From contig NC_092091.1 of assembly GCF_045679555.1 (NCBI RefSeq), forward strand, positions 18,908,072 through 18,972,071: DNA of 64,000 bases. Reading direction: 5' to 3'. The stretch is from Salvelinus alpinus. Lineage: Eukaryota > Chordata > Actinopteri > Salmoniformes > Salmonidae. The notes under the pieces were generated by a model. It saw only the letters and a list, made by a program, of their open reading frames with translations. It searched no databases and had not been told where the DNA came from. Each line of letters begins with the position of its first letter. Position 1 is the first letter of the stretch. The position numbers and the translations under genes were made by a program. Shown here one piece after another: positions 44,993 to 56,532 of this stretch.

Positions 44993-46119
44993 CAACATTA
45001 TATATAAACAAAAGTATGTGGACACCCCTTCAAATGAGTGGATTCGGCTATTTCAGCCACACCCGTTCCTGAGAGGTGTATAAAATCGAGCATGCAGCCA
45101 TGCAATCTCCATAGACAAACATCAGCAGTAGAATGGCCTTACTAAAGAGCTCAGTGACTTTCAATGTGGCACCATCACAGGATACCACCTTTCCAACAAG
45201 TCAGTTCGTCAAATTTCTGCTATGTTAGAGCTGCCCCGGTCAACTGTAAGTGCTGTTATTGTGAAGTGGAAACGTCTAGGAGCAACAACGGCTCAACCGC
45301 GAATTGGTAGGACACACAAGCTCACCGAAAGGGACCGCCGAGTGCTGAAGAGCACAGCGCGTAAAAACACAGAGTTCCAAACTGCCTCTGGAAGCAACAA
45401 CAGCACAAGAACTGTTCTTCGGGAGCGTCATGAAATGAGAAGCCGCGCACAAGCCTAAGATCACCATGCACAATTCCAAGCATCGGCTGAAGTGATGTAA
45501 AGCTTGCCGCAATTGGACTCCTGAGTAGTGGAAACACATTCTCTGGAGGGATGAATCACGCTTCACCATCTGGCAGTCCGACGGACGAATCTGGGTTTTG
45601 CGGATACCAGGAGACGCTTCCTGCCCTAATTCATAGTGTAAAGTTTGGTTTGAGGAGGAATAATTGTCTGGGGTGGTTTTTCATGGTTCGGGCCCCTTAG
45701 TTCCAGTGAAGGGAAATCTTAACGCTACAGCATACCATGAGATTCGAAACAATTCTGTATGCCCAACTTTGTGGCAACAGTTTGGGGAAGGCCCTTTCCT
45801 GTTTCAGCATGACAATGCCCCCGTGCACAAATCAAGGTCCGTACAAAAATGGTTTGTCGAGATTGGTGTGGAAGAACTTGACTGGCCTGCACAGAGCCCT
45901 GAGCTCAACCCCATCGAACACCTTAGGGATTCATTGAAACACTGACTCCGAACCAGGCCTAATCGCCCAACATCAGTGCCCAACCTCACTAATGTTCTTT
46001 TGGCTGAATGGAAGTAAGTCCCCACATCTAGTAGAAAGCCTTCCCAGAATAGTGGAGGTTGTTATAGCAGCAAAGGCGGGACCAACACCATATTAATGCC
46101 CATGATTTTGGAATGAGAT
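44993..46119 (+). mobile_element. Tc1-E type transposon, right terminal repeat lost
   Basis: The left end CAACATTATATATAAACAAA then AGTATGTGGACACC follows TA (44991-44992). On the right the match stops at GGAATGAGAT (46119), before the inverted terminal sequence. Contains a plus-strand transposase remnant. Confidence 0.82.
45133..46096 (+). pseudogene. Tc1-E transposase, heavily broken
   Basis: The ATG at 45133 starts MALLKSSVTFNVAPS-like sequence; the correct frame changes several times. The frame 45222-45458 holds the second DNA-binding part (LPRSTVSAVIVKWKRLGATT, KLTERDRRVLKSTARKN). The block with DESRFTIWQSDGRIW is encoded near 45550-45595. The frame 45664-45945 holds VPVKGNLNATAYHEI, FLFQHDNAPVHKSRS (second catalytic Asp) and QSPELNPIEHL (third). 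Stop at 46094-46096 after a GPTPY-type end. Multiple small deletions (for example after RKN, where about 25 bp of the family sequence are missing) disable it. Confidence 0.85.
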
Positions 46120-46491
46120 CATGCATTTCAAGGGAAGCATTTGTTGTCAGATTTTCTCGTCGGTATGTACGGTAATGTTCCTCAATAATATTGGGCCGCG
46201 GGTCCTAATCAGGTAACTAAGGAATGCGACTCAGTGATCTTCCAGAGTCCCGTCACATCGACCGTGGATTAAAAAAAATATTTGTATGCATGCTTGCTCT
46301 CGGCCCTTCAGTTTGTTAGCCTGACTGTATCCAATCAGAGAGGCTGCGTTGGTTATCTGAGAAGTTGAATGAAACAGCTGCCCAGCTCTCCTAGAGCTTT
46401 CCTATAGCGTCTCTTAGCCTGGCTCACGTAGTCCTCCTTGGTCTTTGAGAATGTCATGTCATGTTCCTCCTACCGTGTCAGACATTGGCTA
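46120..46491. other. No gene seen
   Basis: Gap between Tc1-E and a fold-back repeat; no motif recognised. Confidence 0.4.
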
Positions 46492-46601
46492 TGTCCCAAA
46501 TGGCTCCCTAGTCCCTATTTAGTGAACTACTTTCGACTAGGGCCCATAGGGCTCTGGTTAAAATTAGTGCACTATATGGGGACTAGGGTGCCATTTCGGA
46601 C
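46492..46601. mobile_element. Fold-back MITE-like repeat, copy 1
   Basis: TGTCCCAAATGGCTCCCTAG at the left pairs with CTAGGGTGCCATTTCGGAC at the right. The middle AGGGCCCATAGGGCTCTGGT is itself nearly palindromic. Same family as 48469-48562. No coding content. Confidence 0.8.
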
Positions 46602-48086
46602 GCAGACAGTCTCTCCACTCTAATGGCCCCTGGCCTTGATCCAGTGTTATCCCTGTCTGAACCTAGCTGCCTGGGCCAGGGGCCACAGAGAACAAGCAGT
46701 CTTACCTGGATCAGCCCAGCACACACAGCTGCACAACCAGCCTCCACAATGTGTAAGGCATTTTGGGATTACACTACGAGCTGTTTTCAAAGGGCCAAGG
46801 CCAGAAACAGTCAGCTCTGCTCGCTCAGCTGGCACTTGCACTAATGGAGCACCAGAGCCTTCTGAGCAAAGCCGTTTAGCCACAGAGGGGATTTCACTTC
46901 ACAAACTAGCCACATGGAAATGTCTTTTCCTCCTGTCCCTCTTTGACTCGGTACTGGTTTTGAGATCAAGCACACGTACTACGACTTTGACAGCAGCGCC
47001 TGCTGTCAGTGTAGCGGCCGGCCCGGCAGTCATGCCCTAATCTGTGATGTCACCTACTTCATGTCCATGGCCCTCCATGTCTGGCCACCAGCCCCCTTGA
47101 CCCACGTCACTGTGATATCCCTGTCATATGGGCTAATCTGTTTGTTCCAAGGGCATTAACCTATTAGGGATGGATGGGTGCTTTGTCATCCAGCCCTGGT
47201 TAGTCAGTCCGCTGAGTGTGTATGTCTGTGTGCTGTAATCACAGCCTGTGTGTGTGTGTGAGTGCTGTAATCACGTCCGGTGTGTGTGTGTACAGCTAAA
47301 TGAAGATAAAAACAAGTGTGAATGAGCCTCAGGCCCCACCATATTACCACTATCCAATCTCATCTCTAGTTAACAGAGTTTATAGACTAGGCTATACTTC
47401 ACACCATCAGTTGCTGAACGTTTGCTGCTCATAGGTTGGAAATGGAATTGTGGATAAAAACAAACTGTTCCCTCTAATTGTTCATGGTGAGTGGAGAAAT
47501 GAGTGAGGAGGAGGAAAATATGTCTATTGTACAGCTACAGTCTCTCATACAATTTCAGTGAAGCGAAAGAACAAAAGGAGGAACCGGTCTGCCATGAATG
47601 ATTAATTGGTTGCTGTTAGCGGTAACCGTCATCATCATCACCTGCTCTCAAAAGGTAGTGAATAAAAAAGAAGCTGCTCTGCAAAATGTTGCCTAGTGCA
47701 AGGATAACGAGACAACAGGGGAAGGACTGTTCACTTCCTCTGGCGAAGGATTTGAACAAAAATGTGCCAAGAGCGAGTTGATGCCAAGAGACTTGTTTTG
47801 TTTTTACCTGAGCTAGTTGGGCCAGGACATAGTTAGCGGCTGGTGTGTGTGTGTTTGCATGAGGTAACTGCGGCCAGTGTGAGTGAGTGTGTGTGTGTGC
47901 GTGCATTGCATTGCGCTGCCCAGACACATCTGCCGTTGGTTGGTTCTTTAATTAGTTTTGCCTGGCGTAGGGACTGCTGTGAAATCTCTGGTGTTTAATA
48001 ATAACAGCCAGACAACAGGCATTCATCCACCTCTAAATGCAGCAGAGGAGAGGACACTTGTTTAACGAAACGCCCTAACACCATTA
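46602..48086. other. No gene identified
   Basis: 1.5 kb. The 134-codon frame at 46636-47040 has an ordinary composition but no domain and has an overlapping antisense frame. TGTG microsatellites lie at 47246-47295 and 47840-47900. Confidence 0.4.
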
Positions 48087-48263
48087 TGCACTCTTAGACA
48101 AATGGGTTCCAAAAGGGTTCTTTGACTGTCCCCATAGGAGAACGCTTTTTGGTTCCAGGTAGAACCGTCAGTGGAAAGGGTTCTACATGGAACCCAAAAG
48201 GGTTCTCCTATGGGGACAGCTGAAGAACTGTTTTAGATAGGAAAAAAAGGTGCTAAGAGTGCA
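48087..48263. mobile_element. Fold-back MITE with TGCACTCTTAG ends
   Basis: TGCACTCTTAG (48087-48097) and CTAAGAGTGCA (48253-48263) are perfect inverted 11-mers. Inside, CTGTCCCCATAGGAGAAC pairs with GTTCTCCTATGGGGACAG and TGGTTCCAGGTAGAACC has a partial partner, so almost the whole 177 bp folds into one hairpin. No coding content. A common fish repeat by recollection. Confidence 0.88.
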
Positions 48264-48468
48264 GACTGAACCTCTTGTTTCCAAACATGTGCCAGACAAA
48301 CTCTTCCACACTGAGGTGTGCTCAAACAGGAATCCGCTCAGATTCTGGCTTCTTCTCTCAGCCTTGCCATACTCTCTCCTTTTCTCCTCTTCTTTCTCGT
48401 CCGTCAAGGTATAAATATGTGATGCACCCGACCCAAATTCCCACATTCTCTGATACAGACAAGGGGTG

Positions 48469-48562
48469 TGTCCTAAATGGCACCCTAAACCCTACATAGT
48501 GCACTACTTTTAACGGTCAAAAGTAGTACACTATGTAGGGAATAGAGTGCTATTTGGAATAC
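48469..48562. mobile_element. Fold-back MITE-like repeat, copy 2
   Basis: TGTCCTAAATGGCACCCTAA and CCTACATAGTGCACTACTTT pair with AAAGTAGTACACTATGTAGG and GAGTGCTATTTGGAATAC. The loop is only a few bases. Same family as 46492-46601, with the central GGGCCCATAGGG part deleted. Confidence 0.85.
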
Positions 48563-48671
48563 ATACAGGCTTTTCTTTCCTGGATGTCGTCCCTGTTCTG
48601 TTTCATCAGATCAATCTCAGTGAAAACTCTCCCTGGGAAGGTTTTCACTGACTCTTCTCCTCGGTTGTCTT

Positions 48672-48812
48672 CTCAATCAGAATCAGTAACAGCCCTACCG
48701 AGGGAGGCCAATCAGAATCAGTAACAGCCCTACCGACGGAGGCCAATCAGAATCAGTAACAGCCCTACAGAGGGAGGCCAATCAGAATCAGTAACAGCCC
48801 TACAGAGGGAGG
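48672..48812 (+). repeat. 35-bp tandem repeat, four units
   Basis: CCAATCAGAATCAGTAACAG + CCCTACCGAGGGAGG repeated at 35-bp spacing. Units differ only at CCGAGG/CCGACGG/CAGAGG. Confidence 0.93.
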
Positions 48813-51140
48813 CTTCACGGTCTCCCCTGACAAGACGGGTTTATAATCGGCCCACAAATTTCTGCTGATGATTCGATGTGAGCCGACAGACACCCCCCCC
48901 CCCTCCTCTCTATCCCTTCATCCCTATAGGTCTGTGGCTGTTACCTGACGAGGCTCATTTGTCATCCCCCCCCTTCCTGCCCAGCCACCTGACTCCCCCA
49001 TCGCTACATCAGGGCCATCGGAGCAGAAGACGCCGGCTGCCATGTGGCTGAGTCTGGAGAGAGAGGCTGAGCTGAACTGAACAGGATTCAGGATTATTAT
49101 TGCTGCCTGAGGGGCCCTGTCACTGTCTCAGCAACACCCCCCCCACCCCCCCCCACCCCACCCCTCTCTATCTGTCCATACTCCCCCCATAGCATGGCTC
49201 CTGTGACAGTCTCGCCCCAGGCTCACCCCACCACAGCCCACCCCAACCCCTAGCCCGCCCCACAGACCGTATTCTCTAATGGGAATCTTTGCTCCAGCTG
49301 TTGCCCTTTGTGTGTAGGGGCTTAAAAGCATGTAAACCTATAGTAAGCATAGCCTCATTGTGCAAGCTAAAGGAATACTTAGGTGGTTTGTGTTTGTTAA
49401 CCAGATTCCCTATCCAGTACTGCAGCAGACTGCACTCAGCACGCTTAGCAAAATGCTAACCGTCCATATCCCTTACCCCGCCTTACTGTCCATATCCCTC
49501 ATCTAATTCCATAACAAGTTCCTATTTTGGGGGATTGGCTCCCTCTCTCCACTCAGTGGAGGAGATTGCAAAGATTTGGGGAGGCTTGACCAGATTAAAT
49601 ACATGGCTGCTGAAAGAATAGCTCTCTTTCAATATCCCATTTGTGTTCTCATTGTTGCCTGAAATTCCTCTTGTTTTTTCCCCGTCCCTTTGTTTGCTCT
49701 GCCTTTCCAGTTGGTATCTGGCCAGTGATTGATAAGCATGAATCCTTGACGTGGCGAGCGAGAGCACCCGGCAATGGCGGCCGTGTCGGTGTGTGTGTGT
49801 GGGGGGGGGACTGGTTTGGGAGAGGAGATGGGATGCAGCTCCTGTCATTGTTTATCTACCTTGAAACTTCCAGATGGTGCCCAGCATAAAGAATCCACTT
49901 CCTGACACGCTCTCTTTCCCCTCGTTACCATCTCGCCCTGTCTCTTTCCCTTGGCTCTCAGGAGTATGGACTTGTTTTCAGGGACAGAACACAAGGTGAG
50001 GGACAGATTGGGATTGGGGCACTTCCGGAATGTGAGTGTGTGAGAGGAAGAGTGTGTCTTTTATGCATGTAACTGCCACACTTTGTGTGGGTGTATGAAC
50101 GGTTGTGAATGTGTGGGCATTTGTGTGTCTCTGCACACATCTGTGTATGTACTCTCTGTGTGTGTCTCTGCACACATCTGTGTATGTACTCTCTGTGTGT
50201 GTCTCTGCACACATCTGTGTATGTACTCTCTGTGTGTGCGTGTGAGCACTCAGCACTGCCACATTCTTTTCGAGATCATTGGATCACAAAATCTCGTCTT
50301 GTGCTCCAATCGAGTTGCCTGGTTCGTCCTTTGGCTGGGATTGATGGACAGTCAATTCCAGAGCGCGAGGTAATCACACGGTGTTAGCCGCCACCGATCC
50401 AAACTCTTATCTGGCTCTCCCTCTGCCAGCACATCGTAAATGAGTACAGGGACTAGCAGCATTGTTCTGTTGTCCCTCTTCTACGTTCCTCTCTCCTCCA
50501 TCCTCCAGGGAACTTGTGTTTGTGCTGAAAACAGACACTATGGTACCGTCAGTGAATGTTCCCTCCATATGTTTTTAAATGAATACCATTAGGATAATTA
50601 GGTACCTTTTCTCTCCTCTCTCTGCAGGCCTTTTAGTGGTACTGTATTATATTATTGAACCTAGACAGTGGGCCTTGTTAAAGCATCTCTTTTGTTCTGT
50701 GCTTGGCTGATGATGTCTGATGGACTCTGTCTGAGGAGGTTACATTGTTCCTCAGTGAGGACTGGGCTAATTGTGTCCTAATGGGGGTTTGTTAGCCTTT
50801 TACTGTAGGAGACGAGTGGTAAAAGCCGTCAGTCTCTGGGCTCAGCCACATTAACTGCTTCCTGTATGGCTGATTATCCTGTCTGGGTAATGTACCCAGC
50901 TACCCGTACCCGTGCAAATGGAGGAACCTGCTGCTAGGCTCTCAAATATTTTTATTTTTATTTTTTATTTTTAGTTATAACAACTCTTTACAGTAGACAG
51001 ACACATGCACGTACACACACACGCACGCAAACACACACAAACCTTTAGACAGACAGACAGTACACACGTGCACGCACGCTCGTACACACTTAAATACACA
51101 CCCTCTCCAATAGACAAACAGACAGACGGTAGACACCCAC

Positions 51141-51188
<48 letters not shown>

Positions 51189-51398
51189 CACATTCTGGAG
51201 AGCCAATTCAGTGAGAAGAGCGTAGAATGGTGTTGGGCCAATTATATCAGATTAGATCCTATATAAATCCTCTCCCCACTGTTTGAACATAGAGAGGATG
51301 GTTGGAATGATCTCTCCTATTCTAGCCTTGTAGACAAGTATAGGGGCAATTCCACAGTAATAGAATTGCGCTGAGACTCAAGATTCTTTACTTAAAAT
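48813..51398. other. No gene identified; several simple repeats
   Basis: C-rich runs at 48889-48903, 48966-48973 and 49135-49165. G run at 49800-49809. Three copies of a 35-bp TGTGTGTCTCTGCACACATC-containing unit at 50124-50236. (AC)n at 51151-51184. No coding exon recognised. Confidence 0.5.
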
Positions 51399-51510
51399 TA
51401 GGGTTGTGAAAGTTAACATCGGCCATCCATAGTTCAAATTCAAGCCCCTGCAGCTGACGCCCTAGTTTGACAACCACTTCACTAGCTACCTACTTGTATG
51501 ACTGAATGAT

Positions 51511-53264
51511 GGAGAATACAAGTAAGGGGCTTTTAAATGGGAAATTCAATTTCAAATCACTCCCAGATGGGTCTCTGGATAAAACCAAAGTAATTTGCAT
51601 CTACTGCAAGGCTGAATTTGTTAATCACCGAGCCTTCGTTATCATTTACAAGCGAAACACACCGTTGACGCCGGAAATACAAGTAACGTTACTAGTAGCG
51701 ATGTTGGACATCTTCGGCAGGCTAAGCTAGAAGAGTGTGTGCGCGTGAGGCCCATGGATAAGTCGCCGAGCAGCAAGCTAACACAAGCAATAGCCAAGTG
51801 GATAGCTACAGCTTGCAGGCCAGTCCACAATGTGGAGGACGAAGGCTTGAGGGATATCATTCGGCTTGCATCGAATGACTCAACGTATGAGTTACCCTCG
51901 AGCCACCGTCGTTACAAAAACACACGAGCTGTATGAAAACGAGAGGGCTACGAAAGCGAAGGAGTTGAAACATGCACAGGAGACGACTGGACTTCGGTGA
52001 GTTACCACAACTACCTTGGTTACTGCGCACCATATCGATGAAAACTGGAATAACCTGCATTCACACGCTCTGGCCGTAATAAAGACAGAAGAGATGCACT
52101 ATACTGAAACGTGTGCCGAGCATTTCATGGATGTAGCAAATCAGTGGAACATTGAAAACAAAACAAAGTTACCACACTTTACAGAGACATTGCACGGAAG
52201 ATGATTGCAGCTGCGAGACATCTGCCTTTTGAACACCTGCCTTGCACCGCGCACAGTCTCCAAAGGTCCATCACAGTGTTCCTACAGAACAGCGGGTTCG
52301 ACAATGCCCTAGCCAAATCCCGAAAAATTGTTGGGCATTTCAAACACAGCTCACCAAACGCTGCAGAGCTTGGACAACAGCAAGTTGCAAATGGGCAAAA
52401 GATGGAGTCACTCGTTCAAGATGTCACAACAAGATGGAATTCCACTCTGGAAATGGTGAAGCGTGTCCACAGAAACCAACAACCACTGAGAGATGCTCTG
52501 GCCCAACAGAAAATGAACATCACCATGCCAACCACAGATAAACTGGAGGCACTACTGGAGCCCTGCAGGTAATCTTCTTTATCACACTATTAGTGTTATA
52601 ATACAAGTGAGAGTGAGTGAGTGAGCTCTTATAATTGACTGAAGTGATTTTGAATTATCTTCCACTGCAGGTACTTGACTGAACTTCTGGGAGGAGAAGA
52701 GTACATTTCCTGCTCAGGTGATGGAAAGCGCCGATGATGACACTGTCTACGTGGTAAGATTCAAGCTGACATTCACAACAGACCTGAAGAAACGCAAGGA
52801 AAACCCTCACGTGGCTGAAGATATCGCCACAGTACTCGACCCAACGTTTAAGGACCCGAAGTGCCTTCCCAGACCTGAGACAGGTGAGGTTTGGTCAGCA
52901 ACTTGCTGAAGGAAGAGAGGCCTGCACATCAACCTGATAAAGCAACAGAGTCAGAGCCACCAAAGAAGAAACCTGCCCTCTTGTTGAGCTCTTCTGAGTC
53001 AAACTTATGTGGAGCATTACAAAGCAGAGCCCAGCATCAACATGGAGGACTGTCCACTACGGTGGTGGTCACAGCATGCAGGGGCACACATCAGGCTGGC
53101 CTGCATTGCACAAAGGTACCTGTCAACACCTGCCACATCAGTACCTTGTGAGAGGTTGTTTTCACTCTCTGGGCATATCGTACAGAAGAAGAGAAGCTTT
53201 ATCATCTGAAAATGTCAACATGCTTGTTTGTCTTAGCAACTGGCTCAGTGAAAAGAAATAGGAG
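51511..53264 (+). pseudogene. hAT transposase (ZBED-type), decayed, with one recognisable intron
   Basis: Would cut and paste its hAT element. From 51509, MENTSKGLLNGKFNFKSL and VICIYCKAEFVNH form a BED-type zinc finger (CIYC pair). The frame 51739-51936 (KWIATACRPVHNVEDEGLRD) is the post-BED region. 52201-52568 (MIAAARHLPFEHLPCTAHSL, QDVTTRWNSTLEMVKR) is the RNase H-like core. A canonical intron (GT at 52569, AG at 52670) joins EALLEPC to RYLTELLGGEEYISCS. 52718-52880 gives VMESADDDTVYVVRF and VLDPTFKDPKCLP. The hAT dimerisation domain (CERLFSLSGHIVQKKRS, then NMLVCLSNWL) ends at about 53261. Several frameshifts and a small deletion before VMESADDD make it inactive. Confidence 0.85.
52569..52670 (+). 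other. Predicted intron inside hAT transposase
   Basis: 102 bp, CCCTGCAG/GTAATCTTC at the donor and TTCCACTGCAG/GTACTTGAC at the acceptor. Splicing restores ..EPC R YLTELLGG.. in frame (phase 2), whereas the unspliced frame stops at 52572. Confidence 0.75.
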
Positions 53265-53859
53265 GACGACTGAAATGTATGGTCACAGGTTTATGTTCTG
53301 TGGAATTCATTACATTGTTGGACAGGTTTATGCTCTTTGTATCCATAGAGCCAGTTCTTTTTTCTTATAGCCAACCCTTCAATCAGTAATTGGGAGAACA
53401 ATAATTTGGAGTGGCTGAAGCTTTAACAGTGTGTGTGTGTGTGTGTACTTCAAGAACATTTATGAGGGACTATTAGTAAGTTACAGGACTTTTGTATTGC
53501 TTAAGTTATTTATGGTGAATATGCCATTTAAAAAGATTCTGATACAAAATATATATTTTTTGTTTCAGCCCCTACATGCCAAAACTCAATCCACTCCTTT
53601 TTTTTCAAATGGAAAAATCTTTTTCACCAAATTTGAGCAAATAAAAATGTTTGCAATTAATCGTGATTAACTACAGAATTAAATGTGATTAATCGCAATT
53701 CATTATTTTAATTGTTTGATAGACCTACTTAAATTTTATGTCAAACAAAAACCATTGATTTCAAAGTTTAACAAACCATACAACTCTATGCACATGGACT
53801 ACTTTGAACAATTTAGACTGAACATTTTACAAAAAACACATTTACTGGAAGAACTTGGT

Positions 53860-54885
53860 AACAGAGAGTAGCAGCAGCGTAAAAGAGGGGTTGGGGGGGG
53901 GGGGGGGGGGCACACAATGCAGAGAGTCCGGGTAGCCATTTGATAACCTGTTCAGGAGTCTTATGGCTTGTGGGTAAAAACTGTTGAGGAGCTTTTTTGT
54001 CCTAGACTTGGGACTCCAGTACCGCTTGCCATGCGGTAGTAGAGAGAACAGTCTATGACTGGGGTGGCTGGGATCTTTGACCATTTTTAGGGCCTTCCTC
54101 TGACACCGCCTGGTGTAGAGGTCCTGGATGCCAGGCAGCTTAGCCCCAGTGATGTACTAGGCCGTACGCACTACCCTCTGTAGTGCCTTACGGTCGGAGG
54201 CCGAGCAATTGCCGTACCTGGCAGTGATGATCTCGATGTTGTGGCTGTAGAACCTTTTGAGGATCTCAGGACCCATGCCAAATCTTTTTAGTTTCCTGAG
54301 GGGGAATAGGCTTTGTCGTGCCCTCTTCATGACTGTCTTGGTGTGTTTGGACCATTCTAGGTTGTTAGTGATGTGGAACACCAACGAACTTGAAGATCTC
54401 AACCTGCTCCACTACAGCCCCGTCGATGAGAATGGGGGCATACTCGGTCCTCTTTTTCCTGTAGTCCACAATAATCTCCTTAGTCTTGGTTACGTTGAGG
54501 GATAGGTTGTTATTCTGGCACCACCCGGCCAGGTCTCTGACCTCCTCCCTATAGGCTCTCGTCATTGTCGGTGATCAGGCCTACCACTGTTGTGTCATCT
54601 GCAAACTTAATGATGGTGTTGGAGTCGTGCCTGGCCATGCAGTCATGGGTGAACAGCGAGTACAGGAGGGGACTGAGCACGCACCCCTGGGGGGCTCCAG
54701 TGTTGAGGATCAGCGTGGCTGATGTGTTGCTACCTACCCTCACCACCTGGGGGCGGCCCGTCAGGAAGTCCAGGATCCAGTTGCAGAGGGAGGTGTTTAG
54801 TCCCAGGATCCTTAACTTAGTGAGCTTTGAGGGTACTATGGTGTTGAATGCTGAGCTGTAGTCAATGAATAGCATTCTCACATAA
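53860..54885 (-). mobile_element. LINE internal fragment (FADD-family RT), both ends missing
   Basis: Minus frames: 54896-54549 encodes [56 protein letters not shown] and the catalytic box [14 protein letters not shown]. 54565-54365 and 54402-54157 encode NNNLSLNVTKTKEIIVDYRK and LKRFGMGPEILKRFYSHN. 54084-53842 encodes VKDPSHPSHRLFSLLPHGKR and FYPQAIRLLNRL. The 3' UTR start contains an 18-G run (53893-53910). The usual tail is absent: sequence left of 53860 is unrelated. The copy is truncated at both sides, unlike a normal 5'-truncated LINE. Confidence 0.88.
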
Positions 54886-54946
54886 GTGTCTGTCACTCTT
54901 AGTTTGTGTGCGTGTTTGGATGCAAGTGCGTGTGTGCACGTAGCTA

Positions 54947-56530
54947 CAGTTGAAGTTGGAAGTTTACATACATCTTAGCCAAATACATTTAAACTCAGTT
55001 TTTCACAATTCTTGACATTTAATCCTCGTAAAAATGAAGAATGTGAAATGTCAGAATAATAGTAGAGAGAATGGTTTATTTTTAGCTTTTATTTCTTTCA
55101 TCACACATTCCCAGTGGGTCAGAATTTTACATGCAGTCAATTAGGATTTGGTAGCGTTACCTTTAAATTGTTTAACTTGGGTCAAATATTTCGGGTAGCA
55201 TTCCACAAGCTTCCCACAATAAGTTGGGTGAATTTTGGCCCATTCTTCCCGACAGAGCTGGTGTAACTGAGTCAGGTTTGTAGGCCTCCTAGCTCACACA
55301 TGCTTTTTCAGTTCTGCCCACAAATTTTCTATAGGATTGAGGTCAGGGGTTTGTGATGGCTACTCCAAAAACTTGACTTTGTTGTCCTTAAGCCATTTTG
55401 CCACAACTTTGGAAGTATGCTTGGGGTCACTGTCCATTTGGAAGATCCATTTGCTACCAAGCTTTATCTTACTTACCGATGTCTTGAGATGTTGCTTCAA
55501 TATATCCACCAAATTTTCCTCCCTCATGATGCCATCTATTTTGTGAAGTGCACCAGTCCCTCCTGCAGCAAAGCACCCCCACAACATGATGCTGCCACCC
55601 CCGTGCTTCACGTTGGGATGGTGTTCTTCGGCTTGCAAGCCTCCCCCTTTTTCCTCCAAACATAATTATGGTAATTATGGCCAAACAGTTATATTTTTGT
55701 TTCATCAGACAAGAGGACATTTCTCCAAAAAGTACGATCTTTGTCTCCATGTGCAGTTGCAAACCGTAGTCTGGCTTTTTTATGGCGGTTTTGGAGCAGT
55801 GGCTTCTTCCATGCTGAGCGGCCTTTCAGGTTATGTCGATATAGGACTCGTTTTACTGTGGATATAGATACTTTTGTGCCTGTTTCCTCCAGCATCTTCA
55901 CAAGGTCCAACAAGGCTGTTGTTCTGGGACTGATTTGCACTTTTCGCACCTAAGTACGTTCAACTCTAGGCGACAGAACGCATCTCCTTCCTGAGCGGTA
56001 TGACGTCTGTGTGGTCCCGTGGTGTTTATTCTTGCGTACTATTGTTTGTACAGATGAATGTGGTACCTTCAGGCGTTTGGAAATTGCTCCCAACGATGAA
56101 CCAGACTTGTGGAGGTCTACATTTTTGTTCTGAGGTTTTGGCTGATTTCTTTTGATTTTCCCATGATGTCAAGCAAAGTGGCACTGTGTTTGAAGGTAGG
56201 CCTTGAAATACATCCACAGGTACACCTCCACTTGACTCAAATGTTGTCATTTAGCCTAACAGAAGCTTCTAAATCCATAACATCATTTTCTGGAATTTTC
56301 CAAGCTGTTTCAAGGCTCAGATAACTTACTGTATGTAAACTTCTGACCCACTGGAAATTTGATACAGTGAAATAATCTATAAACAATTGTTGGAAAAAAT
56401 TACCAGTCATGCACAAAGTAGATGTCCTAACCGACTTGCCAAAACTATAGTTAAAGATATTTGTGGAGTGGTTGAAAAACGAGTTTTATTGACTCCAACC
56501 TAAGTGTATGTAAACTTCTGACTTCAACTA
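54947..56530 (-). mobile_element. Sleeping Beauty-type Tc1 transposon, complete ends
   Basis: 1584 bp. CAGTTGAAGTTGGAAGTTTA begins at 54947 after TA (54945-54946) and AACTTCTGACTTCAACTA ends at 56530 before TA. The inner direct repeat near 56325-56345 (TACTGTATGTAAACTTCTGA) is in normal orientation. Minus orientation; the flanks are GT-rich. Confidence 0.93.
55141..56164 (-). pseudogene. SB-type transposase, frameshifted
   Basis: The ATG at 56164 gives [16 protein letters not shown] sequence that is soon frameshifted. The frame 55949-55689 covers MRKVQISPRTTALLDLVKML, TGTKVSISTVKRVLYRHNLK and NVLLSDETKI (family Trp before SDET is Leu). The frame 55659-55360 covers VKHGGGSIMLWGCFAAGGTG and WIFQMDSDPKHTSK (Asp kept, neighbouring Asn to Ser). 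The remaining SPDLNPIE region is encoded near 55300-55350 with PDL altered to PDP-like sequence. Stop expected at 55141-55143. Confidence 0.88.
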
Positions 56531-56532
56531 TA

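Larger units (their letters stand above)
51399..53727 (+). mobile_element. hAT (Ac/ZBED-like) transposon, 2329 bp, with 8-bp target duplication
   Basis: The left end TAGGGTTGTGAAAGTTAACA starts at 51399. The right end TTTTAATTGTTTGATAGACC then TA stops at 53727; its reverse complement begins TAGGTCTATC, imperfect to the left end. Flanks are CTTAAAAT (51391-51398) and CTTAAATT (53728-53735), an 8-bp duplication with one change. Subterminal TTAATCGTGATTAA-type palindromes at 53655-53700 are typical of this fish hAT group. Confidence 0.82.

Noticed and set aside
46636..47040. 134-codon frame as a host gene
   Set aside because: No recognisable motif and an overlapping antisense frame; insufficient evidence for coding.
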